DNA of 64,000 nucleotides, from positions 186,001-250,000 of the forward strand of contig NZ_JAIQXV010000002.1 in assembly GCF_020166415.1 (NCBI RefSeq), written 5' to 3'. A program made the translations under genes and the position numbers. Of this stretch, positions 38,378 to 48,797 are shown in pieces. Source of the DNA: Deinococcus multiflagellatus (GTDB lineage: Bacteria; Deinococcota; Deinococci; Deinococcales; Deinococcaceae). The notes beneath the pieces were generated by a model, which worked only from the letters and a program-made list of their open reading frames with translations, was not told where the DNA came from and searched no databases. How positions within the stretch are numbered: position 1 is the stretch's first letter; each line of letters starts with the position of its first letter.

Positions 38378-39199
38378 GTGAACCTTGACCAGCTGACGGC
38401 GCCGGGGGCCTACCCCGGCCTGACCCTGACCCTGCACGACGGCGGCATTCTGGAAATTGTCATCCAGAGCGAAAAAACCCTGAACTCGGTGGACGCCCGA
38501 GCCCACCGCGCCCTGACCACCGTGTGGCGCGACATTGACGACGCGGCCGGCGTGCGCTGCGTGCTGATTCGCGGCGAGGGGCGGGGGTTTTCGTCCGGGG
38601 GCGACTTTACCCTGATTGAAGAGATGGCCGGGGACTTCACCGCGCTGGCCCGGGTGTGGAAAGAAGCGCGCGACCTCGTGTACAACGTGATCAACTGCGG
38701 CAAGCCTGTGGTGAGCGCCATTCACGGTCCCTGCGTGGGCGCCGGGCTGGCGGTGGCGCTGCTGGCCGACGTGAGTATTGCGGCCCGCAGTGCCCGGCTG
38801 CTGGACGGCCATGTGCGGCTGGGGGTGGCGGCTGGGGACCACGCCGCCATTATCTGGCCGCTGCTGTGCGGGCTAAACAAGGCCAAATACCTGTTGATGA
38901 CCGGCGAAAGCGTCAGCGGCGAGGAAGCCGAGCGCATTGGGCTGGTCAGCCTGTGCGTGCCCGACGACGACCTGCTGGACCGAGCCTGGGCGGTGGCGCG
39001 GCGACTGGCGGAAGGCAGCCCCACCGCCGTGCGCTGGACCAAGTACGCGCTGAACAACTGGCTGCGCGCTATGGGCCCGACCTTCGACGCCAGCCTCGCT
39101 CTGGAATTCCTGGGCTTTACCGGCCCCGACGTGCACGAGGGTCTGGCCAGCCTGCGCGAGAAGCGCGCGCCCAAGTTTCAGGACGACGCGCCGATCTGA
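38378..39199 (+). CDS. Enoyl-CoA hydratase/isomerase family protein
   Basis: A 273-residue crotonase-fold protein. The oxyanion-hole segments are [13 protein letters not shown] and [16 protein letters not shown]. The first catalytic glutamate position reads [17 protein letters not shown] and carries no Glu, so it may not be a classical hydratase. It probably acts on an acyl-CoA in fatty acid or amino acid breakdown. The GTG at 38378 is preferred to 38360 because TACCCT (38366-38371) lies exactly 6 nt upstream, as at other leaderless genes here. Confidence 0.85.
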   Translation: MNLDQLTAPGAYPGLTLTLHDGGILEIVIQSEKTLNSVDARAHRALTTVWRDIDDAAGVRCVLIRGEGRGFSSGGDFTLIEEMAGDFTALARVWKEARDLVYNVINCGKPVVSAIHGPCVGAGLAVALLADVSIAARSARLLDGHVRLGVAAGDHAAIIWPLLCGLNKAKYLLMTGESVSGEEAERIGLVSLCVPDDDLLDRAWAVARRLAEGSPTAVRWTKYALNNWLRAMGPTFDASLALEFLGFTGPDVHEGLASLREKRAPKFQDDAPI

Positions 39200-39255
39200 C
39201 AGAAGCGGCCGGTTCCACCCTGGGGCCAAAAAGCCGCCCCCCAATTGCGTGTTCG

Positions 39256-39297
39256 CCCCAGAGCCATTAAGGGTAAATACCCGGGGTGGCTCTGGGG
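39256..39297. other. Nested hairpin between convergent genes
   Basis: An 11-bp stem (CCCCAGAGCCA with its complement) encloses a second 5-bp stem (GGGTA/TACCC). It may terminate both flanking genes. A sequence with the same CCAGAGCC arms occurs at 43542-43578. Confidence 0.6.
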
Positions 39298-39322
39298 TCC
39301 GCTCTGAGGAACCTACGGCCGC

Positions 39323-40399
39323 TTATGCCGCCTTGACCTGATTGCGGCCGGCATGCTTGGCCGCGTACAAGGCGTCATCGGCCCGTTTCAGCAGGCTTTC
39401 CAGGCGCTCGCCGGGCAGGGCCTGCGCCACCCCCAAGCTGACCGTGACCTGCAGCACCCGGTCATAGGGCACGTCTGCCACGGCCGCGCGGATGCGTTCG
39501 GCCACACCCTGCGCTTCGGCCGCCGCCGCACCCGGCAGGATCACCAGAAACTCCTCGCCGCCCCAGCGGCCAAACAGGGTGCCCCGGCGCAGGGCCCCGG
39601 TCACGGCCGCCGCCGTGCGCCGCAGCACCTCGTCGCCGTAGTCGTGGCCGTGGGTGTCGTTGATCTGCTTGAAGCGGTCCAGGTCAAAGAGCACCACGCT
39701 CAGGGGCTCGCGGGCCTCGCGCTGCAGGTGTCCGCCCAGCCACAGCGACAGCTGGCGCCGGTTGGCCACCCCGGTCAGGGCGTCCAGGTAGCCGGCGCGC
39801 GCCTCGCTCTGGGCGGCGGCCAGGGCCCCCACGTAGCGGCGCTGCAGCAGCCCGAACAGCACGAAAAAGCTGATGAAGGTGACGTGCGAGAGCAGCACCT
39901 GCACCAGCAGCGCCGAGTTCGCCTGCTGGCTGTCGGCCAGCGCCTGCCCCCCCGACAGCCACAGGCCAAAAATGGTCGCCAGCGCGGCGAAGATCGCCAC
40001 CGAGACCCCGGTGGCCACCCGCGCCGGAAACACCAGAAAGGCCACCACGTAGGTCAGCGGCAGCCAGTAGGAATAGCTGCCCAGGCCCCTCACCATCTCC
40101 TCGACCAGCACCGCGTGCGCAAATTTGGCGACGCCGGTGACGGCCAGAATCGCCAGATGCAGCGCCCCCACCAGCACGTAGTGGCGTGGAAACACCTGCA
40201 GCCACAGCAAAAACAGCACGTTCTTGACCGTCAGCAGCGCCAGCCCGGTCGCCACACTGGGGCCCCAGTTCAGCGGATAGGCCACCATCAGGCCAAAGGC
40301 CGAGGTGGCCAGCGACACGGCCACCACCGCCATCAGCGCCTGACGCCGGAACTGCTGTTCGTGCGCGGTGGGCTCGGGCAGGGCAGGCAGCGGCAGCAT
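39323..40399 (-). CDS. Membrane-bound diguanylate cyclase (GGDEF)
   Basis: A 358-residue protein. The N-terminal ~190 residues hold about six membrane helices. The C-terminal GGDEF domain starts at [13 protein letters not shown] and has [21 protein letters not shown] and the active-site motif [10 protein letters not shown], so it should make cyclic di-GMP from two GTP. No inhibitory RxxD motif is evident just before the active site. A TACCGT box lies 9 nt before the ATG. Confidence 0.9.
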   Translation of the reverse strand: MLPLPALPEPTAHEQQFRRQALMAVVAVSLATSAFGLMVAYPLNWGPSVATGLALLTVKNVLFLLWLQVFPRHYVLVGALHLAILAVTGVAKFAHAVLVEEMVRGLGSYSYWLPLTYVVAFLVFPARVATGVSVAIFAALATIFGLWLSGGQALADSQQANSALLVQVLLSHVTFISFFVLFGLLQRRYVGALAAAQSEARAGYLDALTGVANRRQLSLWLGGHLQREAREPLSVVLFDLDRFKQINDTHGHDYGDEVLRRTAAAVTGALRRGTLFGRWGGEEFLVILPGAAAAEAQGVAERIRAAVADVPYDRVLQVTVSLGVAQALPGERLESLLKRADDALYAAKHAGRNQVKAA

Positions 40400-40568
40400 G
40401 GTGCCCCGACGGTAGGGCGCCCTTCCTGACAGAAGCCTCGCGCGCACAGAGGTCAAGGCCGGGTGGGCGGCGCGCGGCCCCCTGTCCCCGCCTGGGGAAC
40501 GCCCCCGCTCTTTCATGCCGACGCGCGTTATTGTGAGCCGAAAAACCATTCCACTGGAGGGACCACCC

Positions 40569-41567
<999 letters not shown>

Positions 41568-41589
41568 GCGCAGAAGGCACATGGCGGAT

Positions 41590-41623
41590 GGCAGATGGCC
41601 CGGGTGGCTGTCTGCCATCTGCC
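41590..41623 (+). terminator. Terminator of mdh
   Basis: A 10-bp stem (GGCAGATGGC with GCCATCTGCC) followed by TTTTG, 22 bases after the mdh stop. Confidence 0.8.
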
Positions 41624-41658
41624 TTTTGCTACGGGCCATCTGCCCCCAGGTCCCCCGC

Positions 41659-41689
41659 TTGACATGCAGTTCACTGCACGTTCCATGCT
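41659..41689 (+). promoter_or_regulatory. MerR-type promoter/operator
   Basis: A perfect -35 TTGACA (41659-41664) is followed after 19 bp by CATGCT as -10. The over-long spacer contains the palindrome TGCAGTTCACTGCA (41665-41678). MerR regulators bind such palindromes in 19-bp spacers and untwist the promoter. The second gene of the operon encodes a MerR-like protein, so autoregulation is likely. Confidence 0.6.
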
Positions 41690-41708
41690 GGGAGGCAGGA
41701 GGTTCACC

Positions 41709-41855
41709 ATGAATGCACGGACTGGGCAGGACTGGACGGAAACATTGGCCGCTCGCCACGAGGAGGCGCGCCGGGCCCGCTGGACGCGGCTGAGGTGGCC
41801 CGCGCTGCGCCTGCCCCGCTGGGAAATCACCCTGACGGTTCGGCGGCTGGCGTGA
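41709..41855 (+). CDS. Small basic protein upstream of a MerR-like gene
   Basis: A 48-residue frame with a strong ribosome site (AGGAGG) and a very basic, tryptophan-rich C-terminal half ([19 protein letters not shown]). It overlaps the next gene by GTGA and so is coupled to it. It may be a leader that sets regulator translation, or a small nucleic-acid or membrane-binding protein. Function unknown. Confidence 0.6.
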   Translation: MNARTGQDWTETLAARHEEARRARWTRLRWPALRLPRWEITLTVRRLA

Positions 41856-42436
41856 AGGACGTGAGTGTGGCCGAGTTCCGTGCGGGCGTTCAGGGCCTGC
41901 GCGAAGCCCTGATAGGCACCATGCCCGCCGAGCAGCGCAAACAGCTGGTGGTGATGTGCGGAGGCCCGGACGTCTTTGAGGCCCTGTTCGATCCTCGCGG
42001 GGTGGGCATTGGCCGCTTTGCCGCCCTGATGGGGCAGCCCACCACCACCGTGCGCCACCTGCTGCGCGAGGACCTGCTGCACCCCATGCGCGTGAACGGC
42101 AAGTTCCGCTTTCTGCTGCCGAACGTGGCGGAATTGCGAGGTGTGCAGCAGTGGCAGGCGTTGGGGCTCACGCTGGAGGAGGTGCGCGCCTTCTTGCAGG
42201 GACAGCAGCTGCTGGGCATGGCCGCGCAGGGCGAACTGACCATTACCCTGCACCGCGTTGAGGAGCACCCGGATCCAGAGCAGCTGGCCCAACTCAAAGC
42301 CACCGTCCTGGCCCGCGTGCAGGCGGCCATTGCGGGCCTGGAAGCAAAGCAGGCCACCCTGACGCGGCAACTGGAACAGGCCCGCGCCCTGGCCGCCGCG
42401 CTGGCCCAGCCGCCGGGCGATACCCCGGCCGCCTAA
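41852..42436 (+). CDS. MerR-like transcription regulator
   Basis: A 194-residue protein. The winged-helix part is unusually placed in the middle (residues ~50-105: [29 protein letters not shown], then [31 protein letters not shown]) and is followed by a coiled coil ([25 protein letters not shown]) that is typical of MerR dimers. The N-terminal ~50 residues are an extra helical segment. No effector-binding cysteines are present. The MerR-type operator upstream supports autoregulation. Confidence 0.75.
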   Translation: MKDVSVAEFRAGVQGLREALIGTMPAEQRKQLVVMCGGPDVFEALFDPRGVGIGRFAALMGQPTTTVRHLLREDLLHPMRVNGKFRFLLPNVAELRGVQQWQALGLTLEEVRAFLQGQQLLGMAAQGELTITLHRVEEHPDPEQLAQLKATVLARVQAAIAGLEAKQATLTRQLEQARALAAALAQPPGDTPAA

Positions 42437-42603
42437 CAGTCTTCATTCCGCCTTCACGCTTGGTTTCCCCATGATCCGCTCGGTCCCCCGGACGCATACA
42501 GGCTGGGTGGAGACGCAACAGCACCAGCCGCCGCCCAGCGCGTGTGGCGCGGGCCCCCTGTTGCCGGCACACGCCGACTTCCCTGCGTCCCGGAGGACAG
42601 ACC

Positions 42604-43527
42604 ATGAACGAAACCCGCTTTGATCGCCGCAAATTCCTGGGGGTGGCCGGGGCCACCGCCGCCACAGGGCTGCTGGCCGGCTGCGCGCCCGCGATGGGCA
42701 TGGGCCAGCCCCGCGCCAACCTGGACGCCACCATCTTCAACTTCGCCCTGAACCTGGAATACCTGGAAGCGGCGTTCTATCTGGCGGCCACCGGGCGCCT
42801 GCAGGAGCTGGACGCGGCGGGCGGCAACAGCAGAAAGGTGATTCTGCCCGCCGGCTTCACGGGCCGAAATGGCGACGGCGTGAAGTTCGCTTCCGGCGAC
42901 GTACGCGACTACGCCAACGAGATCGCCAGCGACGAACTGGCCCACGTACGCGTGATCCGCAAGGTGCTGGGCGTGGGCGCTGTTTCGCAGCCCACGCTGG
43001 ACCTGGGCCCGGCCTTTGCGGCGGCGGGTGCGGCGGCCTCGGGCGGGGCCATCACTGGCTTTAACCCCTTTGCCAACGACCTGTTTTTCCTGCACGGCGC
43101 CTTTATTTTCGAGGATGTGGGCGTCAGCGCCTACAAGGGCGCCGCGCGCCTGCTGACCGATGCGGGCGCGGGCGGCAACCTGGAAAACGCGGCGGGCATT
43201 CTGGCCGTCGAGGCCTACCACGCCGGCATGATCCGCACCCTGCTGCACCAGCAGCGCAACACCGACGTGACCCCCACCCTGAAGGTGGCGGACGTGGTGC
43301 AGGCGATCAGCAACCTGCGCGACAGCGTGGACGGGCCGCTGGACCTGGACCAGGGCATCGTAGAAAAGGGCGCGGCCAATATCGTCCTGGCCGACACCAA
43401 CGGCATTGCGTACAGCCGCACGCCCCGGCAGGTGGGCAACATCGTGTTCCTGGCCCCGAACGCGGCCAAGGGCGGCTTCTTCCCCGAAGGCCTCAGCGGC
43501 AATTTCAGCGCCATTCTGGCCCTGTAA
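42604..43527 (+). CDS. Tat-exported ferritin-like lipoprotein
   Basis: A 307-residue protein. The N-terminus has a twin-arginine motif (RFDRRKFLG) and a lipobox (LLAGC), so it should be exported folded and lipid-anchored. The ferritin-like four-helix domain shows metal-ligand patterns NLEYLEAAFYLAA, ASDELAHVRVIRK, FEDVGVSAYKGAA and AVEAYHAGMIRTLL. Such proteins resemble plant desiccation-related protein PCC13-62 and are common in Deinococcus. A metal-binding or redox-protective role outside the membrane is inferred. Confidence 0.88.
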   Translation: MNETRFDRRKFLGVAGATAATGLLAGCAPAMGMGQPRANLDATIFNFALNLEYLEAAFYLAATGRLQELDAAGGNSRKVILPAGFTGRNGDGVKFASGDVRDYANEIASDELAHVRVIRKVLGVGAVSQPTLDLGPAFAAAGAAASGGAITGFNPFANDLFFLHGAFIFEDVGVSAYKGAARLLTDAGAGGNLENAAGILAVEAYHAGMIRTLLHQQRNTDVTPTLKVADVVQAISNLRDSVDGPLDLDQGIVEKGAANIVLADTNGIAYSRTPRQVGNIVFLAPNAAKGGFFPEGLSGNFSAILAL

Positions 43528-43541
43528 GACACCCTCAGAGC

Positions 43542-43843
43542 CCAGAGCCGCTGCGGGGAAAACCCAGGGCGGCTCTGGGGTCAACGAAGCGGGTGTCCGC
43601 AAAACACAGCAGGGGCTGCGGCCTTGAGGGACGATCTGCTGTGCCCAGGGTGAAACGGGCCGCCGCTGCTCAGTTTGAACCGCTGGCAACGGCGATTTCA
43701 TCCGAGTCGCGCGAGAGTGTGAGACGGGTTTCGGGCGTGGAGTCTACGAATCGGTGCCTTGCTGCGTTGCAGGCGGAGCAGCTGGCATCCGTGCAAAGCC
43801 GCAGTGGGCGAGGGGAAGTGGCTATGACGGCCACTTCTCCTCG
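43542..43843. other. Hairpins in the gap after the ferritin-like gene
   Basis: A 10-bp stem (43542-43551 with 43569-43578) follows the stop of the ferritin-like gene. A 14-bp stem with one G-U pair (43809-43822 with 43830-43843) lies 20 bases past the stop of the convergent aminopeptidase gene. Both are probable terminators. No gene is seen in 43528-43863. Confidence 0.55.
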
Positions 43844-43863
43844 CACCACCTGCTTTCAGGCCC

Positions 43864-45117
43864 TCAATCCAGGGACACGACCCATTCGCCCGCGCGCATC
43901 AGAGGCACGCGCCCGCCGTCCTTGGTCACGCCGTCTACATCGGTCTGCGGCGTGCCGATCATCCAGTCCACGTGAATCAGGCTCTCGGCGTTGCCGCCCG
44001 CCGCGCGCAGGGTGCCCGCATCCGTGCCGCCCTGCACGTTGGTGGGGTAGCAGCGGCCCAGGGCAATGTGGCTGGCGGCGTTTTCATCGAACAGGGTGTT
44101 GTAGAACAGCGCCCCAGTGCGCGCCACCGGCGCCGAGGCGGGCACCAGGGCCACCTCGCCCAGGCGCGCGGCGCCTTCGTCGGTCTCGATCAGCTGGCGC
44201 AGGGTGGCTTCGCCGCTCTCGGCGCTGAACTCGGCCACGCGCCCGGCTTCAAAGCGCACCCGGATGCCTTCAATGAGCTGGCCCCGGGCGCTCAGCGGCT
44301 TGCTGGCCACCGCCCAGCCGTCCACGCGCTCCCGGTGCGGGGCCGTGAACACCTCGTCGGTGGGCAGGTTGGGCACGGCGCGAATGCCGTTCTGGGCGGT
44401 TTCGGCGCCGCCCTGCCACACGTGGTTCTCGGCCAGGCCCACCGTCAGGTCCGTGCCCAGCTCGCTTGTCAGGTGCAGGGCGGCGTACTGCTGGCGGTTC
44501 AGAAAGTCGGTCAGGCGTTCCAGGCGACCTGTGTGCTCGGCCCAGGCGGCCACCGGGTCGGGCAGATCGGCGCGCGTGACCGTGAAAATGTCCTGCCACA
44601 GCCGCGCCACGGCGTCCTGCAGGGGTAGGTCCGGGTATACGCGCGCCGCCCAGGCGGGGGTGGCCATGGCCGCCACCGTCCAGTTCACCTGAAAGGCGCC
44701 CGTGGCCTCACTGACCCGGCGCATGGCCTGGGCCATCAGGCGGCTGCGGGTGGCAATGCGGGCAGGGTCCACACCCGCCAGCAGCGCGGGGTCCTCGCCC
44801 ACAATGGCAATGGAGGCGTAGCCGTCTTCCACCATCGCCTCACGCTCGCGCGCCGCCCATTCGGGGATAAAGGCCACGGCCTCATCGCGGCCCTCCTCGA
44901 ACAGGGCCAGGGCGAGGTGGGGGTCGTCGTAGGCCACGCGCACGTCGGCCGCACCCGCGCGGTAGGCGGCGCGCGCCACCAGCCGGGCCAGGGCGGTGGC
45001 CTCCACGGGGGCGGTCACCCGCACCTTGCCGCCGGGCTGCAGGTTGACCCCGGTGTGCACCAGCAACTCGGCGTAGCGGGCCAGCAGGGTGTCAAAGGAA
45101 GGCGCAGTCTGGGTCAT
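43864..45117 (-). CDS. Aminopeptidase, M29 family
   Basis: A 417-residue metallopeptidase like Thermus aminopeptidase T and Staphylococcus AmpS. Metal-site residues are visible in [38 protein letters not shown] and HVDWMIG. It releases N-terminal amino acids from peptides in the cytoplasm. The ATG at 45117 matches the family start and has a TAGAGT box 7 nt upstream. A palindromic operator-like site lies further upstream. Confidence 0.93.
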   Translation of the reverse strand: MTQTAPSFDTLLARYAELLVHTGVNLQPGGKVRVTAPVEATALARLVARAAYRAGAADVRVAYDDPHLALALFEEGRDEAVAFIPEWAAREREAMVEDGYASIAIVGEDPALLAGVDPARIATRSRLMAQAMRRVSEATGAFQVNWTVAAMATPAWAARVYPDLPLQDAVARLWQDIFTVTRADLPDPVAAWAEHTGRLERLTDFLNRQQYAALHLTSELGTDLTVGLAENHVWQGGAETAQNGIRAVPNLPTDEVFTAPHRERVDGWAVASKPLSARGQLIEGIRVRFEAGRVAEFSAESGEATLRQLIETDEGAARLGEVALVPASAPVARTGALFYNTLFDENAASHIALGRCYPTNVQGGTDAGTLRAAGGNAESLIHVDWMIGTPQTDVDGVTKDGGRVPLMRAGEWVVSLD

Positions 45118-45124
45118 GCTGCCC

Positions 45125-45130
45125 ACTCTA
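45125..45130 (-). promoter_or_regulatory. -10 box of a leaderless promoter (aminopeptidase)
   Basis: TAGAGT on the minus strand ends 7 nt before the ATG at 45117. Confidence 0.5.
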
Positions 45131-45202
45131 AGGGCCTTGCCCCTCCCATTCCAACGTTTCAGAAAAGCACCGAAACGTTTCCATTCCCGGTGCAAGGCCC
45201 TT
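45130..45202. promoter_or_regulatory. Nested inverted repeats and LacI-like operator upstream of the aminopeptidase
   Basis: The perfect 10-bp palindrome GAAACGTTTC (45172-45181) and a related site containing AACGTTTC (45153-45160) lie 36-64 bp upstream of the start. The core resembles operators of LacI/GalR-family repressors. They are enclosed by an outer 11-bp inverted repeat (45130-45140 with 45192-45202). Another 8-bp hairpin (GTTGATCT/AGATCAAC) is at about 45225-45242. Confidence 0.45.
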
Positions 45203-45267
45203 TTTTCGCTTCTCGCTTTGCTCGGTTGATCTAAAGATCAACTGCGAGCGACTCAGCGGGGCCCGGC

Positions 45268-45831
45268 TCACTGGGGCGGGTCGTCCAGGGCCGGGCGCCA
45301 GTACACCCCGGCCTCGCGCGCCAGCACGCCCAGCCCCACCATCTCGCGGCGTAGGGTGAACACGTCGCCATACACCTCGCCCAGCACGGCGTTGACCTCG
45401 CGCTCGGGGTAGCGGCGGCCCGGCTCGAACAGCCCGGCCAGTTCGTGCAGAATCACGTCGCGCTTTTTGCGCTGCGCGGGCAGGGTGCTCAGGCGGCCGT
45501 CTTTCAAAAAGGCCCGCAGCACGCGGTCACGGTAGGGGTCGGCGCTCTGGGGGGGCAGGGCGGCGCCGCGCACCACGTCGCCCAGGTTGAGGTTCAGGGC
45601 CGCTGCCTGAGCGCGGTGCAGGCGGTGGTGGCCGTCCTGACGTGTGGCGATCAGCCCGGCCTCGGCCAGTTGCGCGAGGTGGTGGCTGACCGTGGCGGGC
45701 GCCAGATGCATCAGGCGGGCCAGGGCGTCGCCGCTGGCCTCCTGGGTCCAGATCAGGCGCAGCAAGCCCAGGCGGGCGGGGTGCCCCAGCGCCCGGAACA
45801 GGGCCGCGCGGGCAGCCAGATCGGCGCTCAT
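45268..45831 (-). CDS. ArsR-family regulator with DUF2087 domain
   Basis: A 187-residue protein. The ArsR winged helix is at residues ~8-70 (LFRALGHPARLGLLRLIW; LAPATVSHHLAQLAEAGLI). The C-terminal DUF2087 domain is recognised by DRVLRAFLKDGRLSTLPAQRKKRDVILHELAGLFEPGR-type residues, read here in pieces (LKDGRLSTLP, RRYPEREVNAVL). No metal-binding CxC is present, so the signal is unknown. It overlaps the small gene upstream by ATGA. Confidence 0.88.
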   Translation of the reverse strand: MSADLAARAALFRALGHPARLGLLRLIWTQEASGDALARLMHLAPATVSHHLAQLAEAGLIATRQDGHHRLHRAQAAALNLNLGDVVRGAALPPQSADPYRDRVLRAFLKDGRLSTLPAQRKKRDVILHELAGLFEPGRRYPEREVNAVLGEVYGDVFTLRREMVGLGVLAREAGVYWRPALDDPPQ

Positions 45832-46049
45832 GGCTGCCCCGGGCGGGGCCAGGGCCGGGCGCCGTGGGCCACCAGATGCGCGGCGGCGTAGATCTCCAGT
45901 GTGGCGTTCAGGGTGTCCAGTCGCGCCTGGGCCTTGGCTGTGGCCGCCCCGTCGCCCGCCGCGCGTGCCAGCCGCACATCGCGCTCAGCGTTGGTCTGCA
46001 GGCCCTGCACGATGCGCTGAAACACCTCATTCATCTTCTCCTGGCTCAT
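45828..46049 (-). CDS. Small helical protein encoded with an ArsR regulator
   Basis: A 73-residue protein (MSQEKMNEVFQRIVQGLQTN; QARLDTLNATLEIYAAAHL) predicted to be all helix. The start is set by AGGAGGA 6 nt upstream. It is the first gene of a pair with the ArsR regulator and is translationally coupled to it; it might be a partner or antagonist. Family not recognised. Confidence 0.7.
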   Translation of the reverse strand: MSQEKMNEVFQRIVQGLQTNAERDVRLARAAGDGAATAKAQARLDTLNATLEIYAAAHLVAHGARPWPRPGQP

Positions 46050-46060
46050 TTCGATCCTCC

Positions 46061-46094
46061 TCGAATCATTGTGGACGATTCGAAGATGTTCGAA
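46061..46094 (-). promoter_or_regulatory. Operator-like inverted repeats upstream of the ArsR operon
   Basis: TCGAATC (46061-46067) and GATTCGA (46077-46083) form an inverted repeat, and two TTCGAA boxes lie 10 bp apart (46079-46084, 46089-46094). They cover the expected promoter region, 12 bp from the start codon, which fits ArsR autoregulation. Confidence 0.55.
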
Positions 46095-46164
46095 ATGCGG
46101 GGAATGGCTTAGTGGGGAAGGGCTCAGGGGCATTCACGGCGGTGGGGTGAAGCGCGACCCCTGA

Positions 46165-46311
46165 TACGGAACTCAATGGATTGCGCACCCGTCCGAGCCA
46201 CGCGGTGGCCCCCTCACCCTTCCGTCGCTCCGCTCCTCCTTCCCTCTCCCACCAGGGGAGAGGGCAAGACGGCAAGCGATCACGAGAGAAGCCAGTCCTG
46301 TGCAGGCCGTA
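46165..46311. repeat. 147-bp non-autonomous element, family 2, copy 2
   Basis: Starts TACGGAACTCAATGG, ends CAGGCCGTA, and is flanked by TGA at 46162-46164 and TGA at 46312-46314. It is inverted relative to the copy at 2410-2556. The 387-bp gap 46050-46436 holds this element, the ArsR operator and no gene that I can see. Confidence 0.8.
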
Positions 46312-46436
46312 TGAAAACGGGGAAGGGCGGCGTTCCCCCAGCCCTTCAAGCCTCGAAAAGGCCGTCCTCACTGGCTCTGACTGCCTCAGCTGGGCTCTCC
46401 TGCCCACCAGAGGTCGTCCCTTGTTCTGCTGCCCTC

Positions 46437-46904
46437 TTACCAGCCCTCGATCTGTCGGCCAGCCTCAAAGGCCGCCACCCCCACTGCCACCGAGAGGTTC
46501 AGGCTGCGTCCGCCGCCGGGCTGGGGCAGTTTCACCCGGGGCAGGGCGTCACGCAGCCATGCCGGCAGGCCGCGCGATTCGGGGCCGAACAGCAGGTAAT
46601 CGCCGCGCAGGAAGCCCGCGCGGGTATGCAGGTTCGTGGCGTGGGTGCTGAAGGCAAACACCCGCGCCCCCGGGGGCAGGGCGCCCTGAAAGGCCGTCCA
46701 GCTGGCGTGTTCGTGCAGGGTCACGCCCTGCAGGTAATCCATGACTGCGCGGCGGAATTCGCGGTCGTGCAGGTGAAAGCCAAAGGGGCGAATCAGGTGC
46801 AGTTCGGCGCCCAGCACCGCGCAGGTGCGGGCCACGTTGCCCACATTCCCTGCCTTTTCCGGCTCGAACAGGACAATGTGCAGCAGCGGGGCGCCCTCAC
46901 TCAC
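46437..46904 (-). CDS. trmL: tRNA (cytidine/uridine-34-2'-O)-methyltransferase TrmL
   Basis: A 155-residue SPOUT methyltransferase. The motifs [31 protein letters not shown] and the C-terminal knot [14 protein letters not shown] are diagnostic. It methylates the 2'-OH of the wobble base in tRNA-Leu isoacceptors. GTG start overlaps the ispF stop (GTGA). Confidence 0.94.
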   Translation of the reverse strand: MSEGAPLLHIVLFEPEKAGNVGNVARTCAVLGAELHLIRPFGFHLHDREFRRAVMDYLQGVTLHEHASWTAFQGALPPGARVFAFSTHATNLHTRAGFLRGDYLLFGPESRGLPAWLRDALPRVKLPQPGGGRSLNLSVAVGVAAFEAGRQIEGW

Positions 46905-47380
46905 CCGGCCACCAGCAGCACGGTGGCGCGCGCCTGGACGTGGTCTGGGGCCAGTCCCTCGGAGGTCTTGAAGCTCACGCCCATCTCGGTTTCAGGCAGC
47001 TGCAGCAGTTCGGCCATGCGCTGGGCCATCGCCGCGCGCAGGGGGCCCAGCTTGGGGCGGTCCAGGGTGACCACCAGCGCGGCGTTGGCGGGGCGGTAGC
47101 CGCGTGCCCGCACCAGTTCCAGGGCGCGCGCCAGGATCACGGCCGAATCCAGGCCCTGCCACTCGGCGGCGGTGTCGGGGAAATACTGCCCAATGTCGCC
47201 CAGTGCCAGCCCCGACAGCAGGGCGTCGGCCAGGGCGTGCAGGGCCGCGTCGCCGTCGCTGTGGGCCACGGCGCCGGCGGGCGCGTGCGGCACGGGCACG
47301 CCGCCCAGCACCAGCGTCCGGCCCGCTTCCAGCCGGTGGGCGTCTTCTCCGTAGCCGATGCGGTAGGGCAGCGCAGACAT
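46901..47380 (-). CDS. ispF: 2-C-methyl-D-erythritol 2,4-cyclodiphosphate synthase
   Basis: A 159-residue trimeric enzyme of the MEP pathway. Metal ligands Asp and His are in GYGEDAHRL, and the loop is [17 protein letters not shown]. The C-terminal [10 protein letters not shown] motif is also present. It makes the cyclic diphosphate on the way to isopentenyl diphosphate, which the polyprenyl synthase at 5.6 kb uses. Coupled to trmL. Confidence 0.97.
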   Translation of the reverse strand: MSALPYRIGYGEDAHRLEAGRTLVLGGVPVPHAPAGAVAHSDGDAALHALADALLSGLALGDIGQYFPDTAAEWQGLDSAVILARALELVRARGYRPANAALVVTLDRPKLGPLRAAMAQRMAELLQLPETEMGVSFKTSEGLAPDHVQARATVLLVAG

Positions 47381-47387
47381 GGCCCGG

Positions 47388-47393
47388 AGTGTA
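47388..47393 (-). promoter_or_regulatory. -10 box of a leaderless ispF promoter
   Basis: TACACT on the minus strand ends 7 nt before the ispF ATG at 47380. Confidence 0.6.
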
Positions 47394-47461
47394 GCGCGGC
47401 CGTTAACGCTGCCGTAACGCGCCCTGCGCGACGCTGCGGGCCACAGGGGGAGACGCCGAAA

Positions 47462-48247
47462 ATGATGCACCTGGATGACGATTTGTTCGAGCACCTGCCG
47501 CTGCCGGCTGTGCACTGGACCCCGGGCCACCCGGCCCGGCTCAACCGCGCCTTTACGCGCGCCTTTGGCCTGGGCCCGCTGCCCCTGCCGCTGCTGGACC
47601 GCCCCGACGGCGCCCACCACACCCGGCTGTCCACCCCGAACGGCGAGGCGCGCATCTGCCGCCTGCTGCTGCGCACCCTGCCCGGCGGCGACCGCCTGGG
47701 CGTGGTTGAAGACGTGCACGACTACCACGCCGATCCTCTGACCCGCCTGCCGGACCGCCGCGCCCTGCTGCTGGACGCCGACCAGGGCGCCCCCGTCACC
47801 CTGGCGCTGCTGGACATTGACGGCCTGGCCCGGGTGAACCACCGCGCCGGACCCGCCGCGGGCGACGCCGCGCTGCACGCCCTGGCTGAACTGCTGAAAC
47901 GCGCCGCCCGGCACTGGCCGGCGCAGGCCTACCGGCTGGGCGGGGGGGCGTTCGTGCTGTGCTCGCCGCACCTGCTGGTGCCTGGGCATTTCAGCCCGCT
48001 GCAGGACGCTTTTGCGGGGTCCCTGGCGGCGTTCGGGGTGCGCCGGGCCACCTTCTCGTTCGGGCTGGCGCACGCCCCGCAGGACGGCACCACCCTGGCC
48101 GAACTGCTGGCCCACGCCGAGCGCCGCGTGCAGCGCAGTCAGCGCGCCGGAGGCGGGGGCCTGGCTGCCGAGCTGGCCCACCTGCTGCGCCACATGCGCC
48201 TGAGTCCGCCGCCAGATTCGCGCCGCACCCAGTTGGTGGCGCGTTGA
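47462..48247 (+). CDS. Degenerate GGDEF-domain protein
   Basis: A 261-residue soluble protein. An N-terminal ~95-residue domain (possibly PAS-like) precedes a GGDEF-type fold ([64 protein letters not shown]). The active-site motif is GGGAF in place of GGDEF, and the metal aspartate context is partly lost, so it is probably inactive as a cyclase and may bind a nucleotide or a partner. A GGGGGAG site lies about 11 nt before the start. Confidence 0.8.
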   Translation: MMHLDDDLFEHLPLPAVHWTPGHPARLNRAFTRAFGLGPLPLPLLDRPDGAHHTRLSTPNGEARICRLLLRTLPGGDRLGVVEDVHDYHADPLTRLPDRRALLLDADQGAPVTLALLDIDGLARVNHRAGPAAGDAALHALAELLKRAARHWPAQAYRLGGGAFVLCSPHLLVPGHFSPLQDAFAGSLAAFGVRRATFSFGLAHAPQDGTTLAELLAHAERRVQRSQRAGGGGLAAELAHLLRHMRLSPPPDSRRTQLVAR

Positions 48248-48714
48248 GTGGGGCCGCCGTGGGGGCGCGCCCCGCCGCGGCGCGCCGGGCCCGGCCCCCG
48301 GGCGACCTGCGCCAGCTGTGCGTGCATGGCGACCACCTGTACGTGGACACGTGGCGCGGCGCGCTGCCGGTCTACCGCTTCCTGCCCCTGCAAACGGCGG
48401 TGCTGTGCGGCGAGCGCGTGCCCTACGCCGCCGACTGGCCCGAGCACCTGAAGCTGTTTGTCTACACCTATGTGCCGCTGCCCGGTCCCTGCGCGGCCCC
48501 CGCTGCGCTCGCCCCATTGACCGGCGTGCAGGCCCGCGACCTCCACGGCCTGCGCCCCTGGCCCCAGGCCACCTACCAGGGCTGGCCGCTGTACCTGTAC
48601 GCCTATGATCAGCCGGGGGGCGCGCCGCTGGGCGCCGCTGCCCACCTGTTTGCCCCCGTGCCGGCCACCCAGCTGCCGCTGCCCTTTCCAGGCGCCGAGC
48701 AGCAGGGCCCTTGA
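48244..48714 (+). CDS. Protein of unknown function, paralogue of the next gene
   Basis: A protein of up to 156 residues. A TTG at 48244 would overlap the upstream stop (TTGA); GTG at 48259 is the alternative. Segments [27 protein letters not shown] and [12 protein letters not shown] parallel [26 protein letters not shown] and [12 protein letters not shown] in the next gene. The GWPLYxY repeat unit recalls secreted COG4315-type repeat proteins, but no signal peptide is present. Confidence 0.6.
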   Translation: MSGAAVGARPAAARRARPPGDLRQLCVHGDHLYVDTWRGALPVYRFLPLQTAVLCGERVPYAADWPEHLKLFVYTYVPLPGPCAAPAALAPLTGVQARDLHGLRPWPQATYQGWPLYLYAYDQPGGAPLGAAAHLFAPVPATQLPLPFPGAEQQGP

Positions 48715-48797
48715 GTGGGACCCCGCCCGCGTTCCCGTTGGGCCGGGCCCCACCAGGGGCGGGGCCGCCCAGCGTCTGAACCGCCCCAGGAGGTCCC

